From: Chelativorans sp. AA-79 | GTDB taxonomy: Bacteria > Pseudomonadota > Alphaproteobacteria > Rhizobiales > Rhizobiaceae | Reading direction: 5' to 3' | NCBI RefSeq assembly: GCF_029457495.1 | Contig: NZ_CP120361.1 | Location: 62,001 to 126,000 of the forward strand | Length of the DNA: 64,000 nt | Part shown: piece after piece, positions 1 to 7,075 of the stretch | Numbering within the stretch: position 1 is the first letter of the stretch | How the letters are laid out: every line of letters begins with the position of its first letter | Program-made: the position numbers and the translations under genes | Notes under the pieces: generated by a model | The model's input: the letters and a program-made list of their open reading frames with translations, nothing else | What the model was told of the DNA's origin: nothing | The model's database searches: none

Positions 1-294
1 TTTGTATCGCCTTTCACTGAATTTGCTCCCGAATTTATCGCGCAAGGCGCGGACACGATCCAAATATGTCACGATCTCCGCATCGCCACTATCGGCATTG
101 CGGTGATACTCTTCGGTTACCCGAATGATCGTTTCCACCACATTTGGAAAGCAGCCGCAACAGCGGCCGCGTCTGGCCATCGCGTGATAGACCTTGGCCG
201 GGACGATGAGTTGCCACGGGTCCTCATCGAGCATCGCGACGATTGCCGCCTCGACTTCCTTCTGGGTGATGAGGTTACATTGGCAGACGAGCAT
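1..294 (-). CDS. Bfd-like (2Fe-2S)-binding protein, 3' end outside the window
   Basis: Reading the minus strand from an ATG at 292-294 gives an uninterrupted 98-residue frame that leaves the window at base 1 without a stop. It begins MLVCQCNLIT and carries Cys4 and Cys6 (CxC), then Cys45 and Cys48 (CxxC) in RCCGCFP. A CxC followed after 30-40 residues by CxxC is the [2Fe-2S] ligand pattern of bacterioferritin-associated ferredoxin (BFD_like domain). Known family members pass electrons to bacterioferritin to release stored iron, but rhizobial genomes also carry Bfd-like proteins of unknown role. Residues 49 onward look helical and charged. No bacterioferritin gene lies in the window, so a role in iron release is only an inference. 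Cys45 and Cys46 are adjacent, so which of them ligates the cluster is not certain; CxxC spacing favours 45 and 48. Confidence 0.75.
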   Translation of the reverse strand, partial: MLVCQCNLITQKEVEAAIVAMLDEDPWQLIVPAKVYHAMARRGRCCGCFPNVVETIIRVTEEYHRNADSGDAEIVTYLDRVRALRDKFGSKFSERRYK

Positions 295-507
295 GGTTCC
301 GCGGTCTGGTCAGGAGCAAGCTCCGAAGCCTGCATTCCCTGCATCTGCGCTTTGAACCTTGAAGTGCCTTCCGCTGAGCCCGCGCGATGGGCGGCTTCCA
401 CGGCCGGCGTTCTTCAATCGAATGGGTTCAAGGCCCAGACATCAAGGAACGCATCCTTCGAACGGACGCATAAAAGCGTCTCGTCGGGATATATGTCAAC
501 CCAAACT

Positions 508-522
508 TGACCTTCAAGGTCA
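508..522. promoter_or_regulatory. 15 bp palindrome, possible regulator binding site
   Basis: TGACCTTCAAGGTCA is a perfect 7-bp inverted repeat around one central base. It lies about 210 bp upstream of the Bfd-like gene start. Symmetric sites of this size often bind dimeric regulators, but no cognate regulator can be named and there is no clear promoter beside it. Confidence 0.25.
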
Positions 523-596
523 TGGTTGGTTCCGCTGAGGCCAAAATGCCGCAGGTGAGAATAGTCCCTACCCTTGATCGCCGACGCGGAGCGAAG

Positions 597-730
597 TTCA
601 GGCATGGATTCTCGGGTCAAGCCGAGAATGACGAGAAGAGGACCTCCCCCGCAAATCTCCGAGGCTGGCGATTGGCCACCGCTTTCCTGCCTTCGTCATG
701 CTCGGGCTTGACCGAGCATCCATGCCTGAA
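597..730. repeat. Composite palindromic repeat, copy 1
   Basis: The element starts TTCAGGCATGGATTCTCGGG and ends with the near reverse complement, CCATGCCTGAA, so its two roughly 38 bp arms face each other. The core contains GCAAATCT and GGCTGGCGATTGGC. A second copy with the same arms and the same core words lies at 37039-37174, and a half copy at 41398-41439. The arrangement resembles REP-doublet or rhizobial RIME-type intergenic elements. It encodes no protein and probably moves, if at all, with a transposase supplied from elsewhere. Confidence 0.8.
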
Positions 731-771
731 CAGTCCCACGGCACCGGCCATCAAGATATTGGGTTGTTCCG

Positions 772-1398
772 TCATCCCTCGTATTTGTCCAGGAAGGCCT
801 CCGCCGTAAGACTGCGGAAGTCGCCGACGGCCGCACGCAGCCGCTGGTGGTCCCAATCCCACCAGGCGAGCGCCTGCATGCGTTCGGCCACCCGGCGCTC
901 GAAACGCGGGCGGATCAGCTTCGCCGGCACACCTCCCACGATGGTATATGGCGCCACGTCCCTGGAGACCACCGCGCCCGCGCCCACCACGGCGCCGTCG
1001 CCCACCGTCACGCCCGGGAGGATGGTGGATCCATGGCCGAGCCACGTGTCGTGGCCGATATGCACGGCATTGTCGCGCCGCCACTTGAAGAATTCATCCT
1101 CGTGCTCGGCATCGTCCCAATAATCCGAGGCGCGGTAGGTGAAGTGATGCAGGGTTGCCCGCCAGGTCGGATGATTGGTGGCATTGATCCGCACTGCAGC
1201 GGCGATATTGGAAAACTTCCCGATCACCGCGCACCAGACGCCGCAGTCCTGGACGATGTAGGAATAGTCGCCCAGCACGGCCTCATGCACGCGGCTGCGC
1301 GCTCCGATCTCCGTATAGCGGCCAAGGGTGGAGTTGGAGACCTCCGCCGTCGGATCGACGGTCGGCGTTTCCGAAAGCTTCTTCTGCTTCACGCTCAT
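772..1398 (-). CDS. Hexapeptide-repeat transferase of the C-P lyase cluster
   Basis: This 208-residue protein has the left-handed beta-helix signature of hexapeptide acyltransferases: imperfect repeats such as [20 protein letters not shown] near residues 25-44 and [20 protein letters not shown] near 110-130, followed by the closing [10 protein letters not shown] motif. It matches the xenobiotic/chloramphenicol-type acetyltransferase group found repeatedly in phosphonate operons (family TIGR03308). Its substrate in phosphonate metabolism is not established. The ATG overlaps the phnL stop by four bases (ATGA), so it is almost certainly translated with the phn operon as its last gene here. It could acetylate a phosphonate or aminophosphonate, but that is inference from position. 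Confidence 0.88.
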   Translation of the reverse strand: MSVKQKKLSETPTVDPTAEVSNSTLGRYTEIGARSRVHEAVLGDYSYIVQDCGVWCAVIGKFSNIAAAVRINATNHPTWRATLHHFTYRASDYWDDAEHEDEFFKWRRDNAVHIGHDTWLGHGSTILPGVTVGDGAVVGAGAVVSRDVAPYTIVGGVPAKLIRPRFERRVAERMQALAWWDWDHQRLRAAVGDFRSLTAEAFLDKYEG

Positions 1399-2102
1399 GC
1401 GGCGACCCTCTTCGGTGCGAAACCGGTGACGTCGATGATATGATCGGCGACGGCCTCGCGCACTTCCTGATCGTGGAAGATGCCGAGCAGTGCCGTGCCG
1501 GCGACCTTCTTTTCCACGATCATCTCGATGACCACCTGTCGGTTGGCCTTGTCCAGCGAAGCGGTCGGCTCGTCGAGAAGCAGGATGGGATGCGCGGTGA
1601 TGAAACCGCGCGCGATGTTCACCCGCTGCTGCTCCCCGCCCGAGAAGGTTGCGGGTGGAAGCCGCCAGAGCCGCTCCGGCAGGTTGAGCCGGGAAAGCAA
1701 CGCCGCCGCGCGCTCCCGCGCTGGCTCCTCGGCTTCGCCTGCCGCGAGCAAGGGCTCCGCTACGATGTCAAGGGCGGGAACACGCGGCACCACGCGCAGG
1801 AACTGGCTCACATAGCCGATCGTCTCGCGGCGGATGGCCATGATCGTGCGCGGGTCCGCCGAGACGAGGTCCACCAGCGCGCCCCGGTGGGAAACGATGA
1901 TCTGGCCTCCATCGGCGCAGTAGTTTCCGTAGGCCATCTTCAGGATCGAGCTCTTGCCCACACCCGATGGCCCGCCCAGCACGGCGCATTCGCCCGCCTT
2001 GACCGCGAACGAGACGTCCTCCACCACGGAAAGGCGAATGCCACCCTGCAGATGCATGGTGAAGCTCTTGGAGAGTTCTGAAACGACGAGAGGGGTCGGC
2101 AT
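1395..2102 (-). CDS. phnL: C-P lyase ABC-type ATPase subunit PhnL
   Basis: The 235-residue protein is an ABC ATPase with Walker [11 protein letters not shown], signature [14 protein letters not shown] and Walker [12 protein letters not shown]. It resembles PhnL, which in E. coli is needed for phosphonate breakdown, takes part in the nucleoside-phosphonate steps with PhnI, PhnG and PhnH, and is not a membrane transporter ATPase. The chosen ATG (MPTPLV) lies two bases after the phnK stop (TGAGAATG). The open frame continues upstream, but that part is the antisense-like shadow of phnK. No transmembrane partner is encoded nearby, which fits PhnL rather than an importer. Confidence 0.92.
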   Translation of the reverse strand: MPTPLVVSELSKSFTMHLQGGIRLSVVEDVSFAVKAGECAVLGGPSGVGKSSILKMAYGNYCADGGQIIVSHRGALVDLVSADPRTIMAIRRETIGYVSQFLRVVPRVPALDIVAEPLLAAGEAEEPARERAAALLSRLNLPERLWRLPPATFSGGEQQRVNIARGFITAHPILLLDEPTASLDKANRQVVIEMIVEKKVAGTALLGIFHDQEVREAVADHIIDVTGFAPKRVAA

Positions 2103-2104
2103 TC

Positions 2105-2881
2105 TCACACCTGCAGGATCGAGGAGACGAGGAGTTGCGTGTACGGCGCCTGCGGGTCGTCCAGCACCCGGTCGGTGAGGCCGGTCTCCACCACATGGCC
2201 GTCCTTCATCACCATCATGCGATGGGAGAGAAGCCGCGCCACGGCGAGATCGTGGGTTACCACGATTGCCGCAAGCCCCATGTCCTGGACGAGCCCGCGC
2301 AGGAGGTCGAGCAGGCGGGCCTGCACGGAAACGTCGAGTCCGCCGGTGGGCTCGTCCATGAACACGAGGCGCGGGGCGGTGACGAGATTGCGGGCGATCT
2401 GCAGGCGCTGGCGCATGCCGCCGGAGAAGGCGCGCGGCTGGTCGTCCACGCGATCCTCCGCGATCTCCACCCGGCCCAGCCAATCGATGGCCGAGCTGCG
2501 GATGTCGCCATAGTGCCGCTCACCCAGCGCCATCAGCCGCTCGCCCACATTTGCGCCCGCCGAGACCGTCATGCGCAGGCCGTCCGCCGGGTTCTGGTGC
2601 ACGAAACCCCAGTCGGTGCGCATCAGGAAGCGCCGCTCCGCCTCGCTCATGCGGTAGAGGTCGCGGAACGAGCCGTCGCGCATGCGGTAGGAGACGATGC
2701 CGGAGGTGGGGAGGAGTCGCGTGGAGAGGCAGTTGAGCAGCGTGGTCTTGCCGGAGCCCGATTCACCCACCACGGCCAGCACTTCGCCCGGCCAGAGATC
2801 GAAGCTCACCTCGGCGCAGCCGACGCGATTGCCGTAGAATTTCGAGAGGGAACGGACGGAGAGGAGGGGTTCTTCGGTCAT
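2105..2881 (-). CDS. phnK: C-P lyase complex ABC-type ATPase PhnK
   Basis: A 258-residue ABC ATPase starting MTEEPLLSVRSLSKFYG, with Walker A GESGSGKTT near residue 39, signature FSGGMRQRLQIARNL and Walker B LVFMDEPTGGLD. PhnK binds the PhnGHIJ core of C-P lyase and resembles oligopeptide importer ATPases, as this protein does. An earlier in-frame start eight codons upstream exists, but ATG 2881 has an AGGA about eight bases ahead of it. Unlike most phn junctions, a 202 bp gap carrying a palindromic repeat separates it from phnJ. Confidence 0.92.
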   Translation of the reverse strand: MTEEPLLSVRSLSKFYGNRVGCAEVSFDLWPGEVLAVVGESGSGKTTLLNCLSTRLLPTSGIVSYRMRDGSFRDLYRMSEAERRFLMRTDWGFVHQNPADGLRMTVSAGANVGERLMALGERHYGDIRSSAIDWLGRVEIAEDRVDDQPRAFSGGMRQRLQIARNLVTAPRLVFMDEPTGGLDVSVQARLLDLLRGLVQDMGLAAIVVTHDLAVARLLSHRMMVMKDGHVVETGLTDRVLDDPQAPYTQLLVSSILQV

Positions 2882-2913
2882 TGGAGGATTCCTGAGGGAT
2901 TGCAACCCGAAGC

Positions 2914-3065
2914 ACCCCCCTCTGGGCTGCCGCCCATCTCCCCCTTAAAGGGGGAGATCAGCCGGCCGCACGGTTGGCGCTCATGCGAAAGACGGTTGGC
3001 AAAGGCATTGATGAAGGCGAATCTCCCCCCTCGAGGGGGAGATGCCCGGCAGGGCAGAGGGGGGT
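2914..3065. repeat. RIME-like palindromic repeat inside the phn operon
   Basis: The left arm begins ACCCCCCTCTGGGCTGCCG and the right end, reverse-complemented, begins ACCCCCCTCTGCCCTGCCG; both arms continue into ATCTCCCCCT and a GGGGGAGAT hairpin. The arms are about 46 bp each and enclose a roughly 60 bp spacer. This layout matches rhizobial intergenic mosaic elements. It lies between phnK and phnJ, so the transcript of the operon would carry strong stem-loops there. Confidence 0.8.
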
Positions 3066-3083
3066 ATTGCGGCGTCCTGCTCA

Positions 3084-3965
3084 TCAGGCGAACTCCTTCG
3101 GCTGCGGCCCCTGGTGGCCGTCAACCTGCCGCTTCTCGCAGTAGTCCGTATCGGAGCAGACATACATGTGCCCGCCGCGATCGTCCAAGATCACCTCGTC
3201 GAGATAGACGCCGGTTGCGCCGCAGAGCGCACAGGGTTCGCTGAATTTCTGCACCTCGAAGGGATGGTCCTCGAAGTCGAGGCTCACCACGCGGCTGAAC
3301 GGCGGAATGGCGTAGATGCGCTTTTCCCGCCCCGCGCCGAAGAGCTGGAGCGCCGGCGACATGTGCATCTTCGGATTGTCGAATTTGGGTGTCGGCGAAG
3401 GGTCCATGATGTAACGCCCCTCGACCTTCACGGGGTATGCGAAGGTGGTGGCGATGTGGCCGTGGCGGGCGATGTCCTCGTAGAGCTTCACATGCATGAG
3501 CCCGTATTCCTCCAGCGCGTGCATCTTGCGCGTCTCGGTCTCGCGCGGCTCCAGGAAGCGCAGCGGCTCGGGTATCGGAACCTGGTAGACCAGCACCTGC
3601 CCGGCCTTCAGCGGCTCCTCCGGGATGCGGTGGCGCGTCTGGATGATCGTCGCCTTGCCGGTCTCCGTCGTCACCGCCACCTTCGCCACCTTCTGGAAGA
3701 AGGCGCGGATCGAGACGGCATTGGTGGTATCGTCCGCCCCCTGGTCGATGACCTTCAAGACGTCATCCGGGCCGATGATGGAGGCCGTCACCTGCACGCC
3801 GCCGGTGCCCCAACCATAGGGCATGGGCATCTCACGGCTGGCGAAGGGCACCTGGTAGCCGGGAATGGCGATGGCCTTCAGGATGGCCCGGCGGATCATC
3901 CGCTTGGTCTGCTCGTCCAGATAGGCGAAGTTGTAGCGCGCGATGTTTTGGGCCGAAGCATTCAT
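3084..3965 (-). CDS. phnJ: Alpha-D-ribose 1-methylphosphonate 5-phosphate C-P lyase PhnJ
   Basis: The 293-residue protein is the radical SAM catalytic subunit that cleaves the carbon-phosphorus bond of ribose-1-phosphonate 5-phosphate, releasing methane or another alkane and a cyclic ribose phosphate. The C-terminal cysteines Cys245, Cys248, Cys270 and Cys276 have the spacing C-x2-C-x21-C-x5-C, identical to the four cysteines of E. coli PhnJ that hold the [4Fe-4S] cluster and the thiyl radical. Length matches the family. Its start overlaps the phnI stop by four bases. Confidence 0.97.
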   Translation of the reverse strand: MNASAQNIARYNFAYLDEQTKRMIRRAILKAIAIPGYQVPFASREMPMPYGWGTGGVQVTASIIGPDDVLKVIDQGADDTTNAVSIRAFFQKVAKVAVTTETGKATIIQTRHRIPEEPLKAGQVLVYQVPIPEPLRFLEPRETETRKMHALEEYGLMHVKLYEDIARHGHIATTFAYPVKVEGRYIMDPSPTPKFDNPKMHMSPALQLFGAGREKRIYAIPPFSRVVSLDFEDHPFEVQKFSEPCALCGATGVYLDEVILDDRGGHMYVCSDTDYCEKRQVDGHQGPQPKEFA

Positions 3966-5065
3966 TCCGCCGCCTCCTTGCGTTCGGCCGCCTGCCGGCG
4001 CTCCTCGAATTCCCTGCGCATCTGGCGCACGAGGCCGAGCTCGGCCTGAAAATCCACGTAGTGCGGCAGCTTCAGGTGCTCCACGAAACCCGTCGCCTGC
4101 ACATTGTCTGAGTGGGAGATAACGAATTCTTCGTCTTGCGCGGGAGCGGTGATGTCCTCTCCCAGTTCAGTAGCCCGCAGTGCCCGGTCGCAAAGCGCCA
4201 TGGCCATCGCTTTCCGCTCCGACTGGCCGAAGACGAGTCCGTAACCCCGCGTGAACTGTGGCGGCGCCTTCATGGAACCCTTGAACTGGTTCACCATCTG
4301 GCATTCGGTGATGCGGATGCGGCCGAGCGGCACCGGGAAATCGAGCTCCGGCACGTCGATCTCGATCTCCACCTCCCCGATCCGGATTTCACCGGCAAAA
4401 GGATGGTTACGGCCGAAGCCGCGCTGGGTGGAATAGCCGAGCGCCAGCAGAAAGCCCTCGTCGCCGCGTGAAAGCGCCTGCAGCCGCGCGTCGCGGCCCT
4501 GGGGAAATTCCGGCGGGGTGCGGGTGATGTCGGCAGGCTCCTCGCCCTGCGGCAGCGTACCGTCTTCCTCGATCAGGCCTTCATGGGCGAGAATCTCGCT
4601 CACGCGCGGCATGGCGTCGCGCTCGGGTTCCCGTTTGTCCAGCTCCTCCGCCGGTTCGTCGCCCGCAACAGCGGGATCCAGGAGGCGATGCGTGTAGTCG
4701 AAGGTGGGCCCCAGCACCTGCCCGCCGGGCAAATCCTTGAAGGTGGCGGAAACGCGCCGCTCCACCAGCATTTTTGCGCTGTCGATCGGCCTCGAATATC
4801 CGAAACGCGGCAACGTCGTGCGATAGGCGCGAAGGAGGAAGATCGCTTCGATCATGTCCCCGCGCGCCTGCTTGATCGCGAGCGCCGCCAGCCCGGTGTC
4901 GTAAAGCGAGCCCTCGGCCATGACGCGGTCCACGGCGAGCGAGAGCTGTTCCGTGATCTGTTCGAGCGTGAGCGAAGGAACCGAACGGTCGCCCCGGCGC
5001 CGGTCGGCAAGCAGCCGGTGCGCATTGCGGATGGCAGCCTCGCCGCCCTTGACGGCAACATACAT
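3962..5065 (-). CDS. phnI: C-P lyase core subunit PhnI
   Basis: This 367-residue protein matches PhnI in length and in its opening MYVAVKGGEAAIRNAHRLL. In E. coli PhnI is the nucleosidase that, with PhnG, PhnH and PhnL, swaps the adenine of ATP for a phosphonate, and it sits in the PhnG2H2I2J2 core. Conserved stretches visible here include YSRPIDSAKMLVERRVSATF and the ISHSDNVQATGFVEHLKLPH region near the C-terminus. The start lies three bases past the phnH stop and its end overlaps phnJ. Confidence 0.96.
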   Translation of the reverse strand: MYVAVKGGEAAIRNAHRLLADRRRGDRSVPSLTLEQITEQLSLAVDRVMAEGSLYDTGLAALAIKQARGDMIEAIFLLRAYRTTLPRFGYSRPIDSAKMLVERRVSATFKDLPGGQVLGPTFDYTHRLLDPAVAGDEPAEELDKREPERDAMPRVSEILAHEGLIEEDGTLPQGEEPADITRTPPEFPQGRDARLQALSRGDEGFLLALGYSTQRGFGRNHPFAGEIRIGEVEIEIDVPELDFPVPLGRIRITECQMVNQFKGSMKAPPQFTRGYGLVFGQSERKAMAMALCDRALRATELGEDITAPAQDEEFVISHSDNVQATGFVEHLKLPHYVDFQAELGLVRQMRREFEERRQAAERKEAAE

Positions 5066-5068
5066 GTC

Positions 5069-5671
5069 TCATGCCTCCTTGGAGATTTTCGTGGTGCGCG
5101 GCAGGGCGGCCAGGCCCTCCCGGCACACAAGGATCAGATCGATTCCGCGCGGGAAGCGGGTGCGGTTCTGTGCCCATTGCTCGACGAAATGGCGCGGAAG
5201 CGGGCGTGGTGACAGCATGACGAACGTCTCGATCCCCGGCCCCTCAAGTCTCAGCGCCTCGCCGCTCGTGAGCGTTTCGACCTGGAGGACAAGAGTCGCG
5301 GAGCGGTCGGGATATTCCTGGCTCCCCTGCGCGAAGTTCTCGAAGGCCGGCAAGTTGGCCGGGTCAGACACGAAAGCGAAATGCGCGTCCGCCGGCTCCC
5401 GCACCAGCGGTGCCCCGGTCTGGAAGCCGAGCCAACCGGCGACCGCTTTGTCCTCGCGCAGCAGGGGGTCGATCCACATGGGCGTGTCGGCATCGCAGAG
5501 CGCGAGTGCCACCGCCCCTGCCTCGGGCATGAGCGGCGCCGGCGGGCGCGGGAGGTGCACACCCCGCGCGACCGTGCCGGGTCTCGCCATCGCATCCATC
5601 ACCGCGCGGAAGGTCGCCTGCGCGTCGAAAACCGGGTCCGGGAAACCGCCTTCGATGGTAACTGCCTCCAT
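5069..5671 (-). CDS. phnH: C-P lyase core subunit PhnH
   Basis: A 200-residue protein beginning MEAVTIEGGFPDPVFDAQ, typical of PhnH. PhnH is a non-catalytic core subunit of C-P lyase with a PLP-transferase-like fold that lacks the cofactor lysine. Motifs seen include FRAVMDAMARPGT and PRPLPRHFVEQW. The ATG overlaps the phnG stop by one base (TGATG), a strong translational coupling sign. The frame remains open far upstream, but that upstream part runs antisense-like through phnG and is ignored. Confidence 0.95.
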   Translation of the reverse strand: MEAVTIEGGFPDPVFDAQATFRAVMDAMARPGTVARGVHLPRPPAPLMPEAGAVALALCDADTPMWIDPLLREDKAVAGWLGFQTGAPLVREPADAHFAFVSDPANLPAFENFAQGSQEYPDRSATLVLQVETLTSGEALRLEGPGIETFVMLSPRPLPRHFVEQWAQNRTRFPRGIDLILVCREGLAALPRTTKISKEA

Positions 5672-6126
5672 CAGTCCTCTCCTCGAACCATGGTGAAGAA
5701 TTCGACACGCGTGGCGGCGATCTCCGCCCGGCGCTGCTCGTCCCGTTCGGCCAGCCAGCGGCGCAGGGGGGCGAGAATCTTTTCCTCCACCTGTGCCGCG
5801 AACTCCGCCTGCTGACGCAGCGCATCGATGGTGGCGGAGATGCGTGCCTTCTCGCGCTCCCGGCCAAGCGCATAGGCATGGCCGATCTCGCCTGTCGCCA
5901 GCTTGACGCTGGCGCGCGTCACCGTCGCCTCGCCGAAATTGAATGGTGATCCGCCACCGCCGATGCGCCCGCGCAACGCCACGAGACCGGTCTCGGGTCC
6001 GCGCAGAACGGTCGCCTCGTCTGGCAGGTCGCTTTCCCGCCAGAGCCGCTCGAGCATCTCCGCCGGCGCCGCCGCAAGCACCGCGAGGGCATCGCGGCGG
6101 GACAGACCTGCATCTTCTCTCCGCAT
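5671..6126 (-). CDS. phnG: C-P lyase core subunit PhnG
   Basis: This 151-residue protein is the first gene of the operon. It contains GLVALRGRIGGGGSPFNFGE near residues 48-66 and TRASVKLATGEIGHAYALGR near 70-89, which are PhnG hallmarks. PhnG is a small structural and catalytic-support subunit of the PhnGHIJ core. AAAGGAAAGAG just upstream of the ATG gives a good ribosome binding site, and the promoter must lie in the roughly 100 bp it shares with phnF. Confidence 0.95.
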   Translation of the reverse strand: MRREDAGLSRRDALAVLAAAPAEMLERLWRESDLPDEATVLRGPETGLVALRGRIGGGGSPFNFGEATVTRASVKLATGEIGHAYALGREREKARISATIDALRQQAEFAAQVEEKILAPLRRWLAERDEQRRAEIAATRVEFFTMVRGED

Positions 6127-6146
6127 CTCTTTCCTTTCGCAAAAAT

Positions 6147-6166
6147 TTGTCTATTGATATAGACAA
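6147..6166. promoter_or_regulatory. Perfect 20 bp palindrome, likely PhnF operator
   Basis: TTGTCTAT-TGAT-ATAGACAA is a perfect 8-bp inverted repeat with a 4 bp spacer, placed in the divergent region between phnG and phnF and only 20 bp from the phnG start. GntR/HutC-type regulators bind sites of this kind, and PhnF of mycobacteria recognises a site containing TATAGAC. Repression of both directions by PhnF is the simple reading. The flanks are AT-rich, unlike the rest of the window, as expected for a promoter. Confidence 0.7.
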
Positions 6167-6229
6167 TTATACGAATTATAGTTTCTGCGTAACGATTGTC
6201 CATGACAGCCAAATGACAGGTGGTTGGGG

Positions 6230-6976
6230 ATGTCGGGCGAAGCGGGGATTGAGCGGCGCAGCGGCGTGGCGCTCTGGCGGCAGATCGCCGATCAGATCCG
6301 TCAGGGGATCGCGACGGAGCTGGGGGACCAGAACGGCCGGCTGCCGACGGAGATTGCGCTTGCGGAGCGCTTCGGCGTGAACCGGCACACGGTGCGCACG
6401 GCGATCCAGGCCCTGGTGCAGGAAGGTGTGTTGCGCGCAGAGCAGGGGCGCGGCACCTTCATCGAGCGCCAGCCGCGGCTTTCCTATCCGATCGGACCGC
6501 GCACGCGCTTTTCGGCAGGGCTGGAGGGCCAGGCGCGGGAGCGGCGCGGAAACCTGCTCGACCATGCCTATGAGGAAGCGCCGGCTGCAGTAGCCGAAGC
6601 GCTCGAGCTTGCGCCCGGAGCGCGGGTGCTGAGGCTCGAAACTCTTGCCGAGGCGGACGGTCGGCCGATCTCCCGCGCCCGCAGCTATTTCGATGCCAAG
6701 CGCTTCGCCGGCTTCGAGCGGCACTTCGCCCGCACCGGCTCCATTACCATGGCTTATCGCCACTTCAATGTGAGCGACTATCTCCGCCGCTCGACCGCGA
6801 TCTCCGCGCGTCACGCCGATTCGGTCGATCTGGAGGTCCTGAAGCTTGCGCCCGGCGCCATCGTTCTCGTGGCGATCGGCCTCAATGTCGACCGGTCGGG
6901 CAAGCCCATCCAGTTCTCCGAAACGCGCTTTTCCGCCGACCGGGTCGAACTGCAGGTGGGCGGGCAGATGCCGTAA
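6230..6976 (+). CDS. phnF: GntR/HutC-family regulator PhnF
   Basis: The 248-residue protein has an N-terminal winged helix-turn-helix (residues about 10-75, with LPTEIALAERFGVNRHTVRT) and a C-terminal UTRA effector domain, the arrangement of HutC-type GntR regulators. Divergence from phnGHIJKL identifies it as PhnF, the cluster regulator. An in-frame TTG two codons upstream is possible, but ATG 6230 is better placed behind AGG at 6218-6220. The effector is unknown; phosphate starvation control through PhoB may act as well, although no pho box was recognised. Confidence 0.9.
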   Translation: MSGEAGIERRSGVALWRQIADQIRQGIATELGDQNGRLPTEIALAERFGVNRHTVRTAIQALVQEGVLRAEQGRGTFIERQPRLSYPIGPRTRFSAGLEGQARERRGNLLDHAYEEAPAAVAEALELAPGARVLRLETLAEADGRPISRARSYFDAKRFAGFERHFARTGSITMAYRHFNVSDYLRRSTAISARHADSVDLEVLKLAPGAIVLVAIGLNVDRSGKPIQFSETRFSADRVELQVGGQMP

Positions 6977-7075
6977 CGGAAGCTTCACGTCTATGTGACT
7001 CCGCCGTCGCGGATCCTTTATTGCTTCAATGCTTTGGGAAGTGCTCTATCGTTTTGACGACCGGGGAGAGTTATC

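Larger units (their letters stand above)
295..771. other. Gene-free gap between the Bfd-like gene and the phn cluster
   Basis: This 477 bp gap holds no gene I can support. It contains a 5-bp hairpin (GACGC / GCGTC, 465-480), a 15 bp palindrome at 508-522 and the inverted-repeat element at 597-730. A 68-codon minus-strand frame at 414-620 reads without interruption but starts inside the repeat element, so it looks like a remnant rather than a gene. Confidence 0.6.

Noticed and set aside
378..390. FdsA residues 378-390 considered as a possible selenocysteine site (residue numbers, gene at 37249-40122)
   Set aside because: The molybdenum ligand position reads Cys382 from a TGC codon, not TGA, so no selenocysteine is needed.
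1395..2483. Longer version of PhnL with 127 extra N-terminal residues
   Set aside because: The extra part lies antiphase over phnK, which is intact. The ATG at 2102, two bases after the phnK stop, is the natural start.
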